Positions 45,537 to 54,638 of a DNA stretch of 64,000 nucleotides are shown piece after piece. A program made the position numbers and the translations under genes. Source of the DNA: Flavobacterium sp. (GTDB lineage Bacteria; Bacteroidota; Bacteroidia; Flavobacteriales; Flavobacteriaceae); contig JAHEZJ010000001.1 of NCBI GenBank assembly GCA_023251135.1, positions 95,047 through 159,046 on the forward strand, given 5' to 3'. The notes under the pieces were generated by a model. The model did no database searches. It was given only the letters and a program-made list of their open reading frames with translations, and had not been told where the DNA came from. Numbering within the stretch: position 1 is the stretch's first letter; every line of letters starts with the position of its first letter.

Positions 45537-47159
45537 ATGAACAGAAAAACCCTACTTGGTTCTATCGCGATCCTGATAGTTCTATTTTTAAACTATTCCT
45601 GCTCCGACAATCACTCTGATCAAAAATCAGAACCGTCGTTGACCCCAAAAACAAAAAAACTGCTCCTTATCGGGATAGACGGGTGCAGAGGTGATGCCTT
45701 AATGAGTTCGAACACTCCAAATGTTAAAAGCTTGCTCAACAATTCTGTTTACAGCTTTGATGCTGTGACCAACTCTCCTACCTGGAGCGGAAACGGATGG
45801 TCTACAATGCTTACGGGAGTTTCGTCATCCAAACATGGCGTTACCGACAATTCTTTTTCAACTCCAAATTTTGCTCTTTACCCCAGTTTTTTAAAACGTC
45901 TTGAAACCCAGAATCCTGCTCTGAACACTGTATCTATTGCATTCTGGAAACCTATTAATAATTATATAATTGATGGTATTGATGTAGAAAAAACACCTGC
46001 AACCGATCTGGAGGTAAAAAACGAAGCTGTAAGTACCCTCAAAAACAATAATCCTGATGTTTTATTTCTACATTTTGATGATGTTGACCACGCAGGACAT
46101 GCCTACGGATTTTCGGGAAGCGTTCCTGAATATAAAGCCGCTATTGAAACGATAGACGTTTATATTGGAGAAATTTTAAATGCCTTAAAAAGCAGGTCCA
46201 CCTATGCTAATGAAGACTGGCTGATCATTGTCTCCACTGATCACGGTGGAGTTGGTAAATCTCATGGTGGTTCGTCTTATCAGGAGAGAAATATTTTCAC
46301 TATTTTTTACAACAAAGATTTCCCTACACAACAAGCCGATCCTGAAACCTCTATAACCGGATCATTTGTAAACTTCAACTCTAACAAAATTTACGCCTCA
46401 ACCACAAATCCTCTTTATAATTTTGGAACTTCAGATTTCACAGTTGAATGCAGAGTAAAAACATCCAGTTTCTCAAGTGATCCCGCTATTGTTTCAAACA
46501 AAAAATGGGCGTCCGGATCAAATCCGGGGTTTGTAATTGCAGGCGACGGCGCCTCATGGCGAGCAAATATTGGAACCGGATCAAGTCGAATGGATTTAAA
46601 GGGAAGTTATCCGATTAACGACGGGAAATGGCACCATCTGGTTATGGTAGTAGACCGTACAGCCCGATCATTCAAAATTTACCAAGACGGTGCTCTTGCT
46701 AATCAGGCAGCTATCAGTAGCGATTTCGGAAGCTTATCTTCAGGTCTCCCACTTGCAATTGGTCAGGACGGAACTTTAGCTTACGGTCGAACCATCAATG
46801 GAAATATAGCGGAAGTTCGTATCTGGAACAAAGCGCTGCCCGAATCTTCCATTTTAAATAATATGTGCTCATTTGTAACCACTTCTCATCCTGATTACAG
46901 TAGCCTGATAGGATATTGGAAAGGAGATACGGGGTCAGGAAATATTTTTACCGATTCAAGCCCAAGTAATATTTCTATGTCGCTAAGCAATAATCCAACC
47001 TGGACTTCCGGTACCGATCCTTTAAAATGCGGAAAAGCAATTACTGGAGAAGTGCCAAAAATGACCGATATTGCTTATTCTTCACTTAAATGGTTTGGTT
47101 TAGATATTCCCTTTGGCTGGTCATTGGAAGGCAACTCTTTGCTACCAACAGGAAAATAA
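45537..47159 (+). CDS. Alkaline-phosphatase-superfamily phosphodiesterase lipoprotein with LamG domain
   Basis: This 540-residue lipoprotein (signal ending NYSCSDN) has a type I phosphodiesterase/nucleotide pyrophosphatase domain: metal-binding GIDGCRGD (about residue 43), nucleophile Thr in NSPTWSGNGWSTMLTG (about 79), DDVDHAGHAYG (about 184) and STDHGG with SHGGSS (about 232-245). A LamG/concanavalin-like domain occupies about 275-440. A short C-terminal part (TDIAYSSLKWFGLDIP) resembles the tail of the phosphodiesterase fold, so LamG appears inserted. Substrate is unknown. Confidence 0.85.
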   Translation: MNRKTLLGSIAILIVLFLNYSCSDNHSDQKSEPSLTPKTKKLLLIGIDGCRGDALMSSNTPNVKSLLNNSVYSFDAVTNSPTWSGNGWSTMLTGVSSSKHGVTDNSFSTPNFALYPSFLKRLETQNPALNTVSIAFWKPINNYIIDGIDVEKTPATDLEVKNEAVSTLKNNNPDVLFLHFDDVDHAGHAYGFSGSVPEYKAAIETIDVYIGEILNALKSRSTYANEDWLIIVSTDHGGVGKSHGGSSYQERNIFTIFYNKDFPTQQADPETSITGSFVNFNSNKIYASTTNPLYNFGTSDFTVECRVKTSSFSSDPAIVSNKKWASGSNPGFVIAGDGASWRANIGTGSSRMDLKGSYPINDGKWHHLVMVVDRTARSFKIYQDGALANQAAISSDFGSLSSGLPLAIGQDGTLAYGRTINGNIAEVRIWNKALPESSILNNMCSFVTTSHPDYSSLIGYWKGDTGSGNIFTDSSPSNISMSLSNNPTWTSGTDPLKCGKAITGEVPKMTDIAYSSLKWFGLDIPFGWSLEGNSLLPTGK

Positions 47160-47201
47160 TGATATGAAAAAAAGATCTTTTTGTTTAGATCTCAAAAATA
47201 A

Positions 47202-47240
47202 AACCCCGCAATTTTAAAAAATGAAATTGCGGGGTTTTTT
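47202..47240 (+). terminator. Terminator after the phosphodiesterase gene
   Basis: CCCCGCAATTT (47204-47214) pairs with AAATTGCGGGG (47224-47234), followed by six T. The stem extends by two A-T pairs. Confidence 0.88.
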
Positions 47241-47249
47241 ATTTTACAG

Positions 47250-47318
47250 AAAGAAAGGCATTCGAACCCTCGATGCAGTTACGCCTATACTAGCTTCTTC
47301 AACTACTCTTCACTCATA
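47250..47318 (-). pseudogene. Decayed tRNA-Ser copy (possible att remnant)
   Basis: The segment aligns with the tRNA-Ser gene at 53530-53616 in the same orientation. TTCGAACCCTCGAT (47261-47274) is identical, CAGTTAC and TATACTAGC are shared, and TTCTTCAACTACTC matches the D-arm part with changes. The anticodon stem-loop is deleted and the acceptor stem does not pair, so it is not a working tRNA. Confidence 0.75.
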
Positions 47319-47328
47319 AGCTTATAAT

Positions 47329-48129
47329 TTATTTATGAGCAACTGGTTTGGTTTTCATTGGAAAATTAAAGAAGGTGCTGGTTAGTATCGGTACAAAAAA
47401 TACAGCAGCGGTAAGAACCGAGATTCCTATATCTGCAGCATGGCTTCCTAAGAATTTACTGAATGCTGTTTCGGGATAAAAATGTTCGTATAACGATAAT
47501 GCCAGTTTGACCCCTAAAATGGCAATTACTACAAAAGCTGCGGTTTCCAGAAAATTGTATTTTTGCATAAGCCCCACAAACCACTGTGCTATAAAACGCA
47601 TCGCCAGGATACCTATAAATACACCAATACATACTAATATGATGTTTGGCGTAAAGGCCACAGCTGCAAAGACATTATCAATTGAAAAGGCCATATCCAT
47701 AAGCTCCACAAGGCAAACAGTAGCCCAAAAATGGCCTATTGAGCCTACTGTTACACGGTATAACCAATTACCTTCCTTATTTACTTTTTCTTCTTCGCCA
47801 CCCTCTTTTTGCTTGTCTTTGTACCATGAATACACCAAATAGAGCAGGTAAAGTCCACCAATAGGCTTAAGCCACCAAATGGCAATAAGCGCCGAAGCAA
47901 ATATCATGGCAACACCCCTAAAAAAATAAGCGCCCCAAATACCATACTTAAGCGCACGGTCACGCTGATTTTCAGGCAAATCCATTACCATTGTAGCCAG
48001 TACGGCTGCATTATCTACAGAAAGCAGGCTTTCAATAAGAATAAGGTTTCCAATGATTGCCAGTGATGTACCGGGATGTGCAATAATATCTTGCCAAAGG
48101 CTATTAATCGTAGTAAGTAATTCAGTCAT
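47329..48129 (-). CDS. TerC/Alx family membrane protein
   Basis: This 266-residue protein has seven or so transmembrane helices, with the family motifs LIESLLSVDNAAVLA (about residues 26-40) and ELMDMAFSIDNVFAAVAF (about 141-158), in which Asp residues in the helices are thought to bind metal. Members act in manganese or metal-ion homeostasis and tellurite resistance. It is the gene nearest the decayed tRNA copy and ends 11 bases from it. Confidence 0.9.
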   Translation of the reverse strand: MTELLTTINSLWQDIIAHPGTSLAIIGNLILIESLLSVDNAAVLATMVMDLPENQRDRALKYGIWGAYFFRGVAMIFASALIAIWWLKPIGGLYLLYLVYSWYKDKQKEGGEEEKVNKEGNWLYRVTVGSIGHFWATVCLVELMDMAFSIDNVFAAVAFTPNIILVCIGVFIGILAMRFIAQWFVGLMQKYNFLETAAFVVIAILGVKLALSLYEHFYPETAFSKFLGSHAADIGISVLTAAVFFVPILTSTFFNFPMKTKPVAHK

Positions 48130-48167
48130 TTTTGTATTATTTTAAAGAATGGTGCCTTATGGCTTAT

Positions 48168-49412
48168 TTATTTTGATATTGAAAGGTCTATTTCGGGGTT
48201 TGGCTCAAAGTCATCTTCATATTTTGAAATGAGAATAACGGCTACCCCATTACCTATAAAATTAGTTATGGTACGAGCTTCGTTCATGAACTTATCAATA
48301 CTGAAAAGCAGTGCCAAGCCTTCTAAAGGAAATTTATTGAGTGTTGTAAATGTTATGGTAAGCGCGATAAAACCAGATCCCGGTATTCCCGATGCCACTT
48401 TTGATGTAATCATGATAACCAACCCTATAGTTATGATATCGTGAAGAGTAAGCGGGATGTCAAACAACTGAGCAACAAACAAGGTACATACGGGCAAAAA
48501 TATAGACGCACCCGCAAGGTTAAAAGAATAACCCAGCGGTATTGAAAGGCCTACTACAGCTTTACTGCACCCTGCTTTTTCAAGCTTTGCAACAATTAAA
48601 GGAAATACTGTTCTGGATGATGATGTACTAAAAACAATAAGCAGTTCTTCTTTAATATAGTTCAGAAACTTCCAGAGACTTATGTTGTAATACCGCAGCA
48701 AAAGCCCCAGTACTATAAATACAAAGAGTGCCATGGTTATATAAGTAGTCGCCAGCAATTTACCCAAAGGCAACAGGCTGTGTATACCAAACCGCGATAC
48801 TGCGTAAGCCATTCCGCCAAAAGCAGCAACCGGTATAAGCAAAAACAGATACATCAATATCTTATACAAAAAGGTCATAAATTTTTGCAGGGCAGTTACA
48901 TACTTTGCCCGACCCGGTGAGAGACTAAGCAAAACACCTGTTATAACTGCCAACAAAACCAATACCAGCGGTCGATTAAGTATTATAAAGTTAAACCAGC
49001 CGCCATCAAGTGATTCGGTAGCTGTAAAATGTTTGGGCAGGGCTGCATCGATAAATCTTTTTTCTATCTTGCCCGGTTCTATAAATAATGCTGCCATTAT
49101 GCCCATTATCATGGCAAGAGTAGTAATTATTTCAAAATAAACGAGCGCCTTAAGCCCTACACGACTCACTTTTTTAAGATTGTCAATACTGCTTACACCT
49201 ATAATTATTGTTAAAAATATAATAGGCTGTATAAGCGGTTCAATAAGGTATAAAAATCCACTGCCTAAAAAATCCAGCTGAATACCCTGTTCGGGATAAT
49301 AGTGACCTACAGCAATTCCTAACAGCAATGCCAGGGTAACATAAGCTGCTAAATTTTTCAAATACTTTTGCGGTATTCCAGTGCTTTCCGGATGTGGTTG
49401 TGTGGTATCCAT
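48168..49412 (-). CDS. Dicarboxylate/amino acid:cation symporter (DAACS family)
   Basis: This 414-residue transporter shows GltP/DctA family signatures: the serine-rich re-entrant loop FSTSSSRTVFPL (about residues 263-274), PLGYSFNLAGASIF and VASGIPGSGFIALT near residue 340, and NFIGNGVAVIL near the end. It should import C4-dicarboxylates, glutamate or aspartate with Na+ or H+. It sits between TerC and a second carboxylate transporter. Confidence 0.92.
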   Translation of the reverse strand: MDTTQPHPESTGIPQKYLKNLAAYVTLALLLGIAVGHYYPEQGIQLDFLGSGFLYLIEPLIQPIIFLTIIIGVSSIDNLKKVSRVGLKALVYFEIITTLAMIMGIMAALFIEPGKIEKRFIDAALPKHFTATESLDGGWFNFIILNRPLVLVLLAVITGVLLSLSPGRAKYVTALQKFMTFLYKILMYLFLLIPVAAFGGMAYAVSRFGIHSLLPLGKLLATTYITMALFVFIVLGLLLRYYNISLWKFLNYIKEELLIVFSTSSSRTVFPLIVAKLEKAGCSKAVVGLSIPLGYSFNLAGASIFLPVCTLFVAQLFDIPLTLHDIITIGLVIMITSKVASGIPGSGFIALTITFTTLNKFPLEGLALLFSIDKFMNEARTITNFIGNGVAVILISKYEDDFEPNPEIDLSISK

Positions 49413-49453
49413 TTTTTAAACCTTACTCATTAAATTGCTCCGTAAAGGTAATT

Positions 49454-50746
49454 TTAAAAAGTTATTAACCCGATAAGCATCGCTGCAATAAGCATAGCCA
49501 ATGATGAACCCAAGGCCCATTTTATAGTAAATTTTACGTGGTCAGAAAACTCAACACCTGCCAAACCTACTAAAAGATAGGTAGAAGGTACAAGCGGACT
49601 TAACAAATGAACCCCCTGACCGATAAGGGACGCCACTCCTATTTCTAACTTTGTAGCGCCTAGATGTATACCGGTTTCTGTAATTAATGGCAGTATCCCA
49701 AAATAATAAGCATCGTTGCTTAAAAAAAAGGTTAACGGTGCACTGCTTACCGCTGTTATAACCGGAAAAGCACTGCCCCAAGTATCGGGCACCATTGCTA
49801 TCATAGAAGCTGCCATAGCATCCATCATTCCGGTACCCGAAAGTATGCCTGTAAAAATACCAGCTGCAAATATCATCGATGCTACAGAAAGGGCGTTGCC
49901 CGCATGCAGTTTCAATACTTTTTGCTGTTCCTCTACTTTGGGGTAATTAATAATAAGCCCAATGCAGAATGCTATCATAAAGGAAACGGCCAATGGCAGT
50001 ACATCAAACATCATGGAAGCCAGCAGAAGTATAGTAAGCAGAAGGTTAAACCATATCAGGCCAGGTCTTCTGAGTTCGCGTTCTATAACAACTTCTTCCT
50101 CATTTATAAGATACTTGTTCGTGTCACCTTCGCGCGCAATCCTTCTTTTTTCGCGAAGTCCAAGCCAGAATGCGGCAAATAGTACCCATAGTATACCGCC
50201 AATCATGACTGGTATCATAGGCATAAACAGTTCTGACGCATCCATTTTAAGAGTGGTCATTGCACGTGCTGTAGGCCCGCCCCAAGGCAGTATATTCATT
50301 ACCCCGCCACCAAGCATTATAATGCATGCGAGAACAAGCGGGTTCATGCCCAGTTTTTTATACAAGGGCAACATTGCGGCCACAACGATCATATAGGTAG
50401 TAGCACCATCACCATCAAGCGAAACCAATATGGTAAGCAAGGCAGTACCCACGGCTATTTTTAGCGGATCACCTTTTACAAACTTTAATATCAGGTTTAC
50501 CAGCGGGTCAAATAATCCGGCATCAATCATTATACTGAAGAAGAGTATCCCGAAAATAAGCATAATGCCGGTGGGAGCAATATTCTTTACACCCTCCATG
50601 ATGATCGAACCAAGATCGGCAGTGAAACCTCCTACAATGGCAAAAAGTATCGGGATAAGTATGAGCGCCGTTAACGGAAACAAGCGCTTTGTCATGATCA
50701 GGTACATAAATACAATGATCATTGAAAATCCTAAGATTGTAAGCAT
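49454..50746 (-). CDS. Citrate-Mg2+:H+/Na+ symporter family transporter (CitMHS)
   Basis: This 430-residue membrane protein has about twelve helices and the CitMHS/ArsB-NhaD pattern: LDGDGATTYMIVVAAMLPL (about residues 109-127), IMLGGGVMNILPWGGPTARA (about 143-162) and GQGVHLLSPLVPSTYLLVGLAG near the end. Members import citrate as a metal complex. Together with the upstream DAACS carrier and the LytS/LytTR pair, it suggests inducible carboxylate uptake. Confidence 0.9.
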   Translation of the reverse strand: MLTILGFSMIIVFMYLIMTKRLFPLTALILIPILFAIVGGFTADLGSIIMEGVKNIAPTGIMLIFGILFFSIMIDAGLFDPLVNLILKFVKGDPLKIAVGTALLTILVSLDGDGATTYMIVVAAMLPLYKKLGMNPLVLACIIMLGGGVMNILPWGGPTARAMTTLKMDASELFMPMIPVMIGGILWVLFAAFWLGLREKRRIAREGDTNKYLINEEEVVIERELRRPGLIWFNLLLTILLLASMMFDVLPLAVSFMIAFCIGLIINYPKVEEQQKVLKLHAGNALSVASMIFAAGIFTGILSGTGMMDAMAASMIAMVPDTWGSAFPVITAVSSAPLTFFLSNDAYYFGILPLITETGIHLGATKLEIGVASLIGQGVHLLSPLVPSTYLLVGLAGVEFSDHVKFTIKWALGSSLAMLIAAMLIGLITF

Positions 50747-50764
50747 GACTCTATATTTTTAAGT

Positions 50765-51457
50765 TTAATTATTTTCTGTTTTAGCCGACCAGTCAAATGA
50801 GTTTCTAAAACCCGCCAATACATAATTGCTTGTATCATCAGGGCTTACCTGATTGACAAATGAAAGTTCTATTGCTGATTGTTTACCGAGATTAATACCC
50901 AATCCGGCTGTAATCCTGTTGCTGTCAAATTGTTCTTCCTTTACCACATTCATCCTGATTTCATTTTTTAGAATGCCATACAAAAGATTATTTCCCTTTT
51001 CTTTACCCAATGGAATTTTTAACGATATGAGATAACGCAGTCTCAAAACAAAATCATCAGGATTGGTTAAAAAACGTTCCTCGACACGATAACGGTGTAA
51101 TAATGTAGTACGACCCAATTTACTTTTGATCGTTAACTGCTGAAACGGTCTGTTTTCATAACGTACTTTTTTATCGGTAAGACTTGTGTAGGGCTGAAGC
51201 ACCAAAAACATATAACCCACAGCCGGATAAAGGTCGTTGTCTAACTTTCTTTCCAAATAGGTCGAAACTAAAAAAAGACGTGAATCTTTTACCAAATCGT
51301 ATGCACGATATTGAGAAAGGGCTGTAAAGCTGTACTTTTCGTTCAGTTTTGCCGACATTGTATATTGCAGCCACATGTTAAGATTATCTTGTTGTGCTGA
51401 CGCTTTCGTAGAAAAAAGCATTAAAAAAAACATGATTGATATATAAATTCTATACAT
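50765..51457 (-). CDS. DUF2490 outer-membrane protein
   Basis: This 230-residue protein has a signal peptide (FFLMLFSTKASAQ) and a beta-barrel-like body with DNLNMWLQYTMSAKLNEKYS, LLHRYRVEERFL and a terminal strand GFRNSFDW. This fits DUF2490, an uncharacterised Bacteroidota outer-membrane family. It ends 18 bases from the start of the CitMHS gene and is likely its upstream operon partner, perhaps an outer-membrane route for the same substrate. Confidence 0.85.
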   Translation of the reverse strand: MYRIYISIMFFLMLFSTKASAQQDNLNMWLQYTMSAKLNEKYSFTALSQYRAYDLVKDSRLFLVSTYLERKLDNDLYPAVGYMFLVLQPYTSLTDKKVRYENRPFQQLTIKSKLGRTTLLHRYRVEERFLTNPDDFVLRLRYLISLKIPLGKEKGNNLLYGILKNEIRMNVVKEEQFDSNRITAGLGINLGKQSAIELSFVNQVSPDDTSNYVLAGFRNSFDWSAKTENN

Positions 51458-51641
51458 TCTGATAAATTGTTAATTTATTTGTCTGAGGTAAAAGTATAGG
51501 ATTGATTTTCTCAAAAAATTAATTTTCAACGAACGACTCATTTAATAAACAAACAACGCAAAGTGCATACTTTAAAATAATGATATTTGTATTTTAAATG
51601 ATATAATTTTAAAGGGTGAATAATTTTTAACACAAAAAAGT

Positions 51642-52742
51642 ATGGTTTTACTAATAAACATCATTATCCTCCTTGTAGCTTTTAGATTACTGTTTGAACA
51701 AAAGATTATAGGCAGCCTCATGAAAAAACAATGGACAAACCTTATCCGGTTTCAACATGTTTTATTTTTTGTGATATACACCTCCTTTCTCATAATTTCA
51801 ATGTTTTATTTTACCGAAATGCCTTTTGCGCTGTATAGGATACTGTTTATTATGGTAATCAATACTGCCTTGTATATTATTTGTTATGCCTATTTAGTTC
51901 CCGCCTATTATCAAACCAATAAGTATCCTGAATACCTGTTGTATGCGCTGATATTATTTATATCCACAACATTGCTACGACTACTCGCTGAGCCTGAATT
52001 TTCAAAAGGAAGTGGTGTAGCACAAGACCAAACGCTTTTTTTGATAAGTGTATACAGCTCGCAAAGTATCGTGATTTTAGTAGCTTCCTTTTTGGGAATA
52101 TCAAAACATAAATTTTTAATAGAATACGACTATCTCGACCTTGAGGTAAAAAAAAATGAGACCGACCTCAACCTTATGAAGTCAAAGATAAATCCTCACT
52201 TTTTACTCAATACCCTTAATAATATCTATGCGGGCAGTTACAGCCAGCATGCTAATACGACCGAAGCAATACTACAACTAAGCCAGTTGCTGCAATATGT
52301 TATATATGAAACCGATAAAAAAACGATTGCCATACACAAAGAGTTTGAAATAATGAAGGCACTTGCGGGTTTGTACCAGCTCAAATACAACAATACACTC
52401 AATATCGTATTTGAGCTAAATGACAGTGAAGCCCAGGAACAGGTAGAGGTCCCTCCTTCTATATATTTTACTCTTTTTGAGAATGCACTTAAACATTCAG
52501 ACATTGGGAACGCTATAGATGCCTATATTGTTGTGAAGTTTGATAAGATCGATGATAACTTGTTGTTCCGGATAGAAAACTCTGTACCAGAGCACGCTCA
52601 GGTTAGCAATAATAAAGGATATAACGGAATGGGACTGGTTGCCTTAAAAAAAATACTTGCAATGGAATACACAGAAAATTATGAATTGTTTGATGAATTA
52701 TCAAATAAGACGTACTTTTCTACTCTCAAAATAAAGTTATGA
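51642..52742 (+). CDS. LytS-type sensor histidine kinase
   Basis: This 366-residue kinase has about five transmembrane helices (residues 1-160) followed by the His_kinase domain of the LytS/YehU type. The phosphorylated His lies in MKSKINPHFLLNTLNNIY (about residue 191), and the ATP-binding part includes YFTLFENALKHS and NNKGYNGMGLVALKKIL. Its stop overlaps the start of the response regulator. It is divergent from the DUF2490/carboxylate transport genes and probably senses their substrate. Confidence 0.9.
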   Translation: MVLLINIIILLVAFRLLFEQKIIGSLMKKQWTNLIRFQHVLFFVIYTSFLIISMFYFTEMPFALYRILFIMVINTALYIICYAYLVPAYYQTNKYPEYLLYALILFISTTLLRLLAEPEFSKGSGVAQDQTLFLISVYSSQSIVILVASFLGISKHKFLIEYDYLDLEVKKNETDLNLMKSKINPHFLLNTLNNIYAGSYSQHANTTEAILQLSQLLQYVIYETDKKTIAIHKEFEIMKALAGLYQLKYNNTLNIVFELNDSEAQEQVEVPPSIYFTLFENALKHSDIGNAIDAYIVVKFDKIDDNLLFRIENSVPEHAQVSNNKGYNGMGLVALKKILAMEYTENYELFDELSNKTYFSTLKIKL

Positions 52743-53425
52743 ATCAATTGCAGGTTGTAGGCGTAGATGATGAATACCTTGCGCTGGAGCTGATAAAAAA
52801 ATATTGCGCCAAAACGGATGACATAAAGTTACTGGCTACCTACAGCAACCCAAAGGAAGCCATGGATTTTTTGCAGCACAATGAAGCTGACCTGCTGATA
52901 CTGGATATTAATATGCCCGGCATCAACGGGATAGAATTACTACAAAACACACACAACAAGCCGCTCTGTATTTTTATAACCGCTGAAGAACAGCATGCCG
53001 CCAAAGCATTTGAGCTTGATGTTGTAGATTACCTTATAAAACCCATAAGTTTTGAGCGTTTTGAAAAGGCCATTACAAAAGCCAAAGAATACCACCGCTT
53101 TATAAAATCTAAAAACATTGTTGAAGATTATATCATGTTTAAATCAGACAATATTGTAAACAAAGTAAAACTGGATGATATTTTTTGGATAGAAGGTTTT
53201 GGAGAATACCTCAAAATTGTATCCCGCTATAAAAAATACATGGTCCTGGAACGTATGGCAAAGTTTGAAGAAATGCACCGTCATCTGGGATTTATTAGAA
53301 TACATAAGTCATACCTGATTTTGAAAAGCCACATCGTATCATTCAATTCACGTATGGTACAGCTCAGAGACGGTAAGGAGTTGCCCATAGGCCGTACTTA
53401 CAAGGACAACCTTAAGGAAATCTAA
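52739..53425 (+). CDS. LytTR family response regulator
   Basis: This 228-residue regulator has a receiver domain (phospho-Asp in LLILDINMPGING, about residue 57; Thr in FITAEEQ; Lys in YLIKPIS) and a C-terminal LytTR DNA-binding domain (about residues 130-225, IFWIEGFGEYLKI and FIRIHKSYLI). It is coupled to the kinase by an ATGA overlap, so the two form a two-component system for the adjacent transporters. A hairpin terminator follows. Confidence 0.93.
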   Translation: MNQLQVVGVDDEYLALELIKKYCAKTDDIKLLATYSNPKEAMDFLQHNEADLLILDINMPGINGIELLQNTHNKPLCIFITAEEQHAAKAFELDVVDYLIKPISFERFEKAITKAKEYHRFIKSKNIVEDYIMFKSDNIVNKVKLDDIFWIEGFGEYLKIVSRYKKYMVLERMAKFEEMHRHLGFIRIHKSYLILKSHIVSFNSRMVQLRDGKELPIGRTYKDNLKEI

Positions 53426-53451
53426 AATATAAGGTACTGGTGTAAAAAAAG

Positions 53452-53485
53452 AAAACCGGCAAGTTATGAACTTACCGGTTTTTTT
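53452..53485 (+). terminator. Terminator after the LytTR gene
   Basis: AAAACCGGCAAGTT pairs with AACTTACCGGTTTT (one mismatch) around ATG, followed by a T run. Confidence 0.8.
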
Positions 53486-53529
53486 AACCTTTAATAAAAT
53501 TTAAGCAAAATACATTGCTTGTTTTTTTG

Positions 53530-53616
53530 CAGAGAGGAAGGGATTCGAACCCTCGATACAGTTACCCATATACTAGCTTTCCAGGCTAGCTCCTTCAACC
53601 ACTCGGACACCTCTCT
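53530..53616 (-). tRNA. tRNA-Ser (anticodon GGA)
   Basis: An 87-base class II tRNA. The acceptor AGAGAGG (at 53610-53616, read on minus) pairs with CCTCTCT at the other end, with discriminator G at 53530. The anticodon stem CTAGC/GCTAG encloses loop CTGGAAA, giving GGA. There is a long variable arm and a GTTCGAATC T-loop. CCA is not encoded. Confidence 0.95.
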
Positions 53617-53676
53617 AAATTGGTCTGCAAAGAACATAAAAAAATTTGACTTAGAAAAACAAAATCTGATATTACT

Positions 53677-54546
53677 TTACATACTTTTTCTAAATTCTTC
53701 CATAAATAGTTTTACGGCCTTTTTTTGATAACCTCCAATGGTCAGCATAAACGAATCTCTCTTTGTGGGCACGCCCGTAATCTGAATGGCTTTGAGATCG
53801 TCCCAGCCTTTTAGGGCTTTTTCGGCAACTATGGTAGCCCAATCACTATCCTGAACCATTTGCAATAAGGCATGAATCGAGTTTAGTTCGATCGAGATTT
53901 TCGGTCTCATTTTGTTCTTAGCAAATAAATCTTCTACAAATTCCCTTGAATTCGAACCTTTCCCCGGTAAAACAAGCGGAATTTCCTCTATTTTCTTAAA
54001 CGCAATTTTGTCTAAAACAGCTAAAGCATGTGTTTTCGAAACCACCAATACCATTTGTGAAGTAAACAAAGGCACTTTCTCCACAGGTATATTTATTTCA
54101 TGCGACGAAATCACCAGAACCAAGTCCAGCTCGTTCGTCAGTAGTTTTTGTTCTAAAGCCTCTGTTGTACCGTATTCGACCACAATTTTCAGGTTGGGGT
54201 ATTGTTTGGCGAATGTATTGATAACGGGCAGAATCAAAAGCCCGAAAATATAGGTTACCCCGATTCGCAGTTCACCACCAATCATTTCGTTTAAATCTTC
54301 AATAGCCTGTTTTCCATTCTCTACATTTTCAATAACTTTTTTGGCGTGAATCAGAAAAACAGCACCGGCTTCCGTAAGCTGCACTTTTTTACCGATCCTT
54401 TTAAACAAAGGCATTTCGAGTTCTTCCTCCAGTTTTTTTATCTGTTGTGATAAGCCAGATTGCGTCACAAAACACAAGTCGGCTGCTTTTGTAAAATGCA
54501 GCACCTCTGCTGTTTTGATAAAATATTCTAACTGATAAATTTCCAT
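53677..54546 (-). CDS. LysR family transcriptional regulator
   Basis: This 289-residue regulator has the N-terminal winged helix (MEIYQLEYFIKTAEVLHFTK, then AADLCFVTQSGLSQQIKKLE) and a periplasmic-binding-like effector domain (about residues 90-285). It is divergent from the MFS exporter gene with about 90 bases between them, the classic layout for LysR control of a neighbour. A terminator-free AT-rich gap separates it from the tRNA. Confidence 0.93.
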   Translation of the reverse strand: MEIYQLEYFIKTAEVLHFTKAADLCFVTQSGLSQQIKKLEEELEMPLFKRIGKKVQLTEAGAVFLIHAKKVIENVENGKQAIEDLNEMIGGELRIGVTYIFGLLILPVINTFAKQYPNLKIVVEYGTTEALEQKLLTNELDLVLVISSHEINIPVEKVPLFTSQMVLVVSKTHALAVLDKIAFKKIEEIPLVLPGKGSNSREFVEDLFAKNKMRPKISIELNSIHALLQMVQDSDWATIVAEKALKGWDDLKAIQITGVPTKRDSFMLTIGGYQKKAVKLFMEEFRKSM

Positions 54547-54638
54547 ATTGATAAGTTTAATTACTTATTATAAGTAAAATTATTAATTTTTCTAATGAAA
54601 TCATAATCCCGAACTTTGTAAAAAAAATATCAGGCATC

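Larger units (their letters stand above)
47250..53616. mobile_element. Probable tRNA-Ser-associated genomic island
   Basis: The segment is bounded on the right by an intact tRNA-Ser(GGA) gene and on the left by a decayed direct copy of it (47250-47318). Between them lie six genes: TerC, a dicarboxylate symporter, a CitMHS transporter, DUF2490 and a LytS/LytTR pair. They use ATA and GC-richer codons more than the flanks by eye. No integrase or transposase is present, so it would be a fixed, non-mobile remnant. It is also possible that it arose by tRNA duplication alone. Confidence 0.5.
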
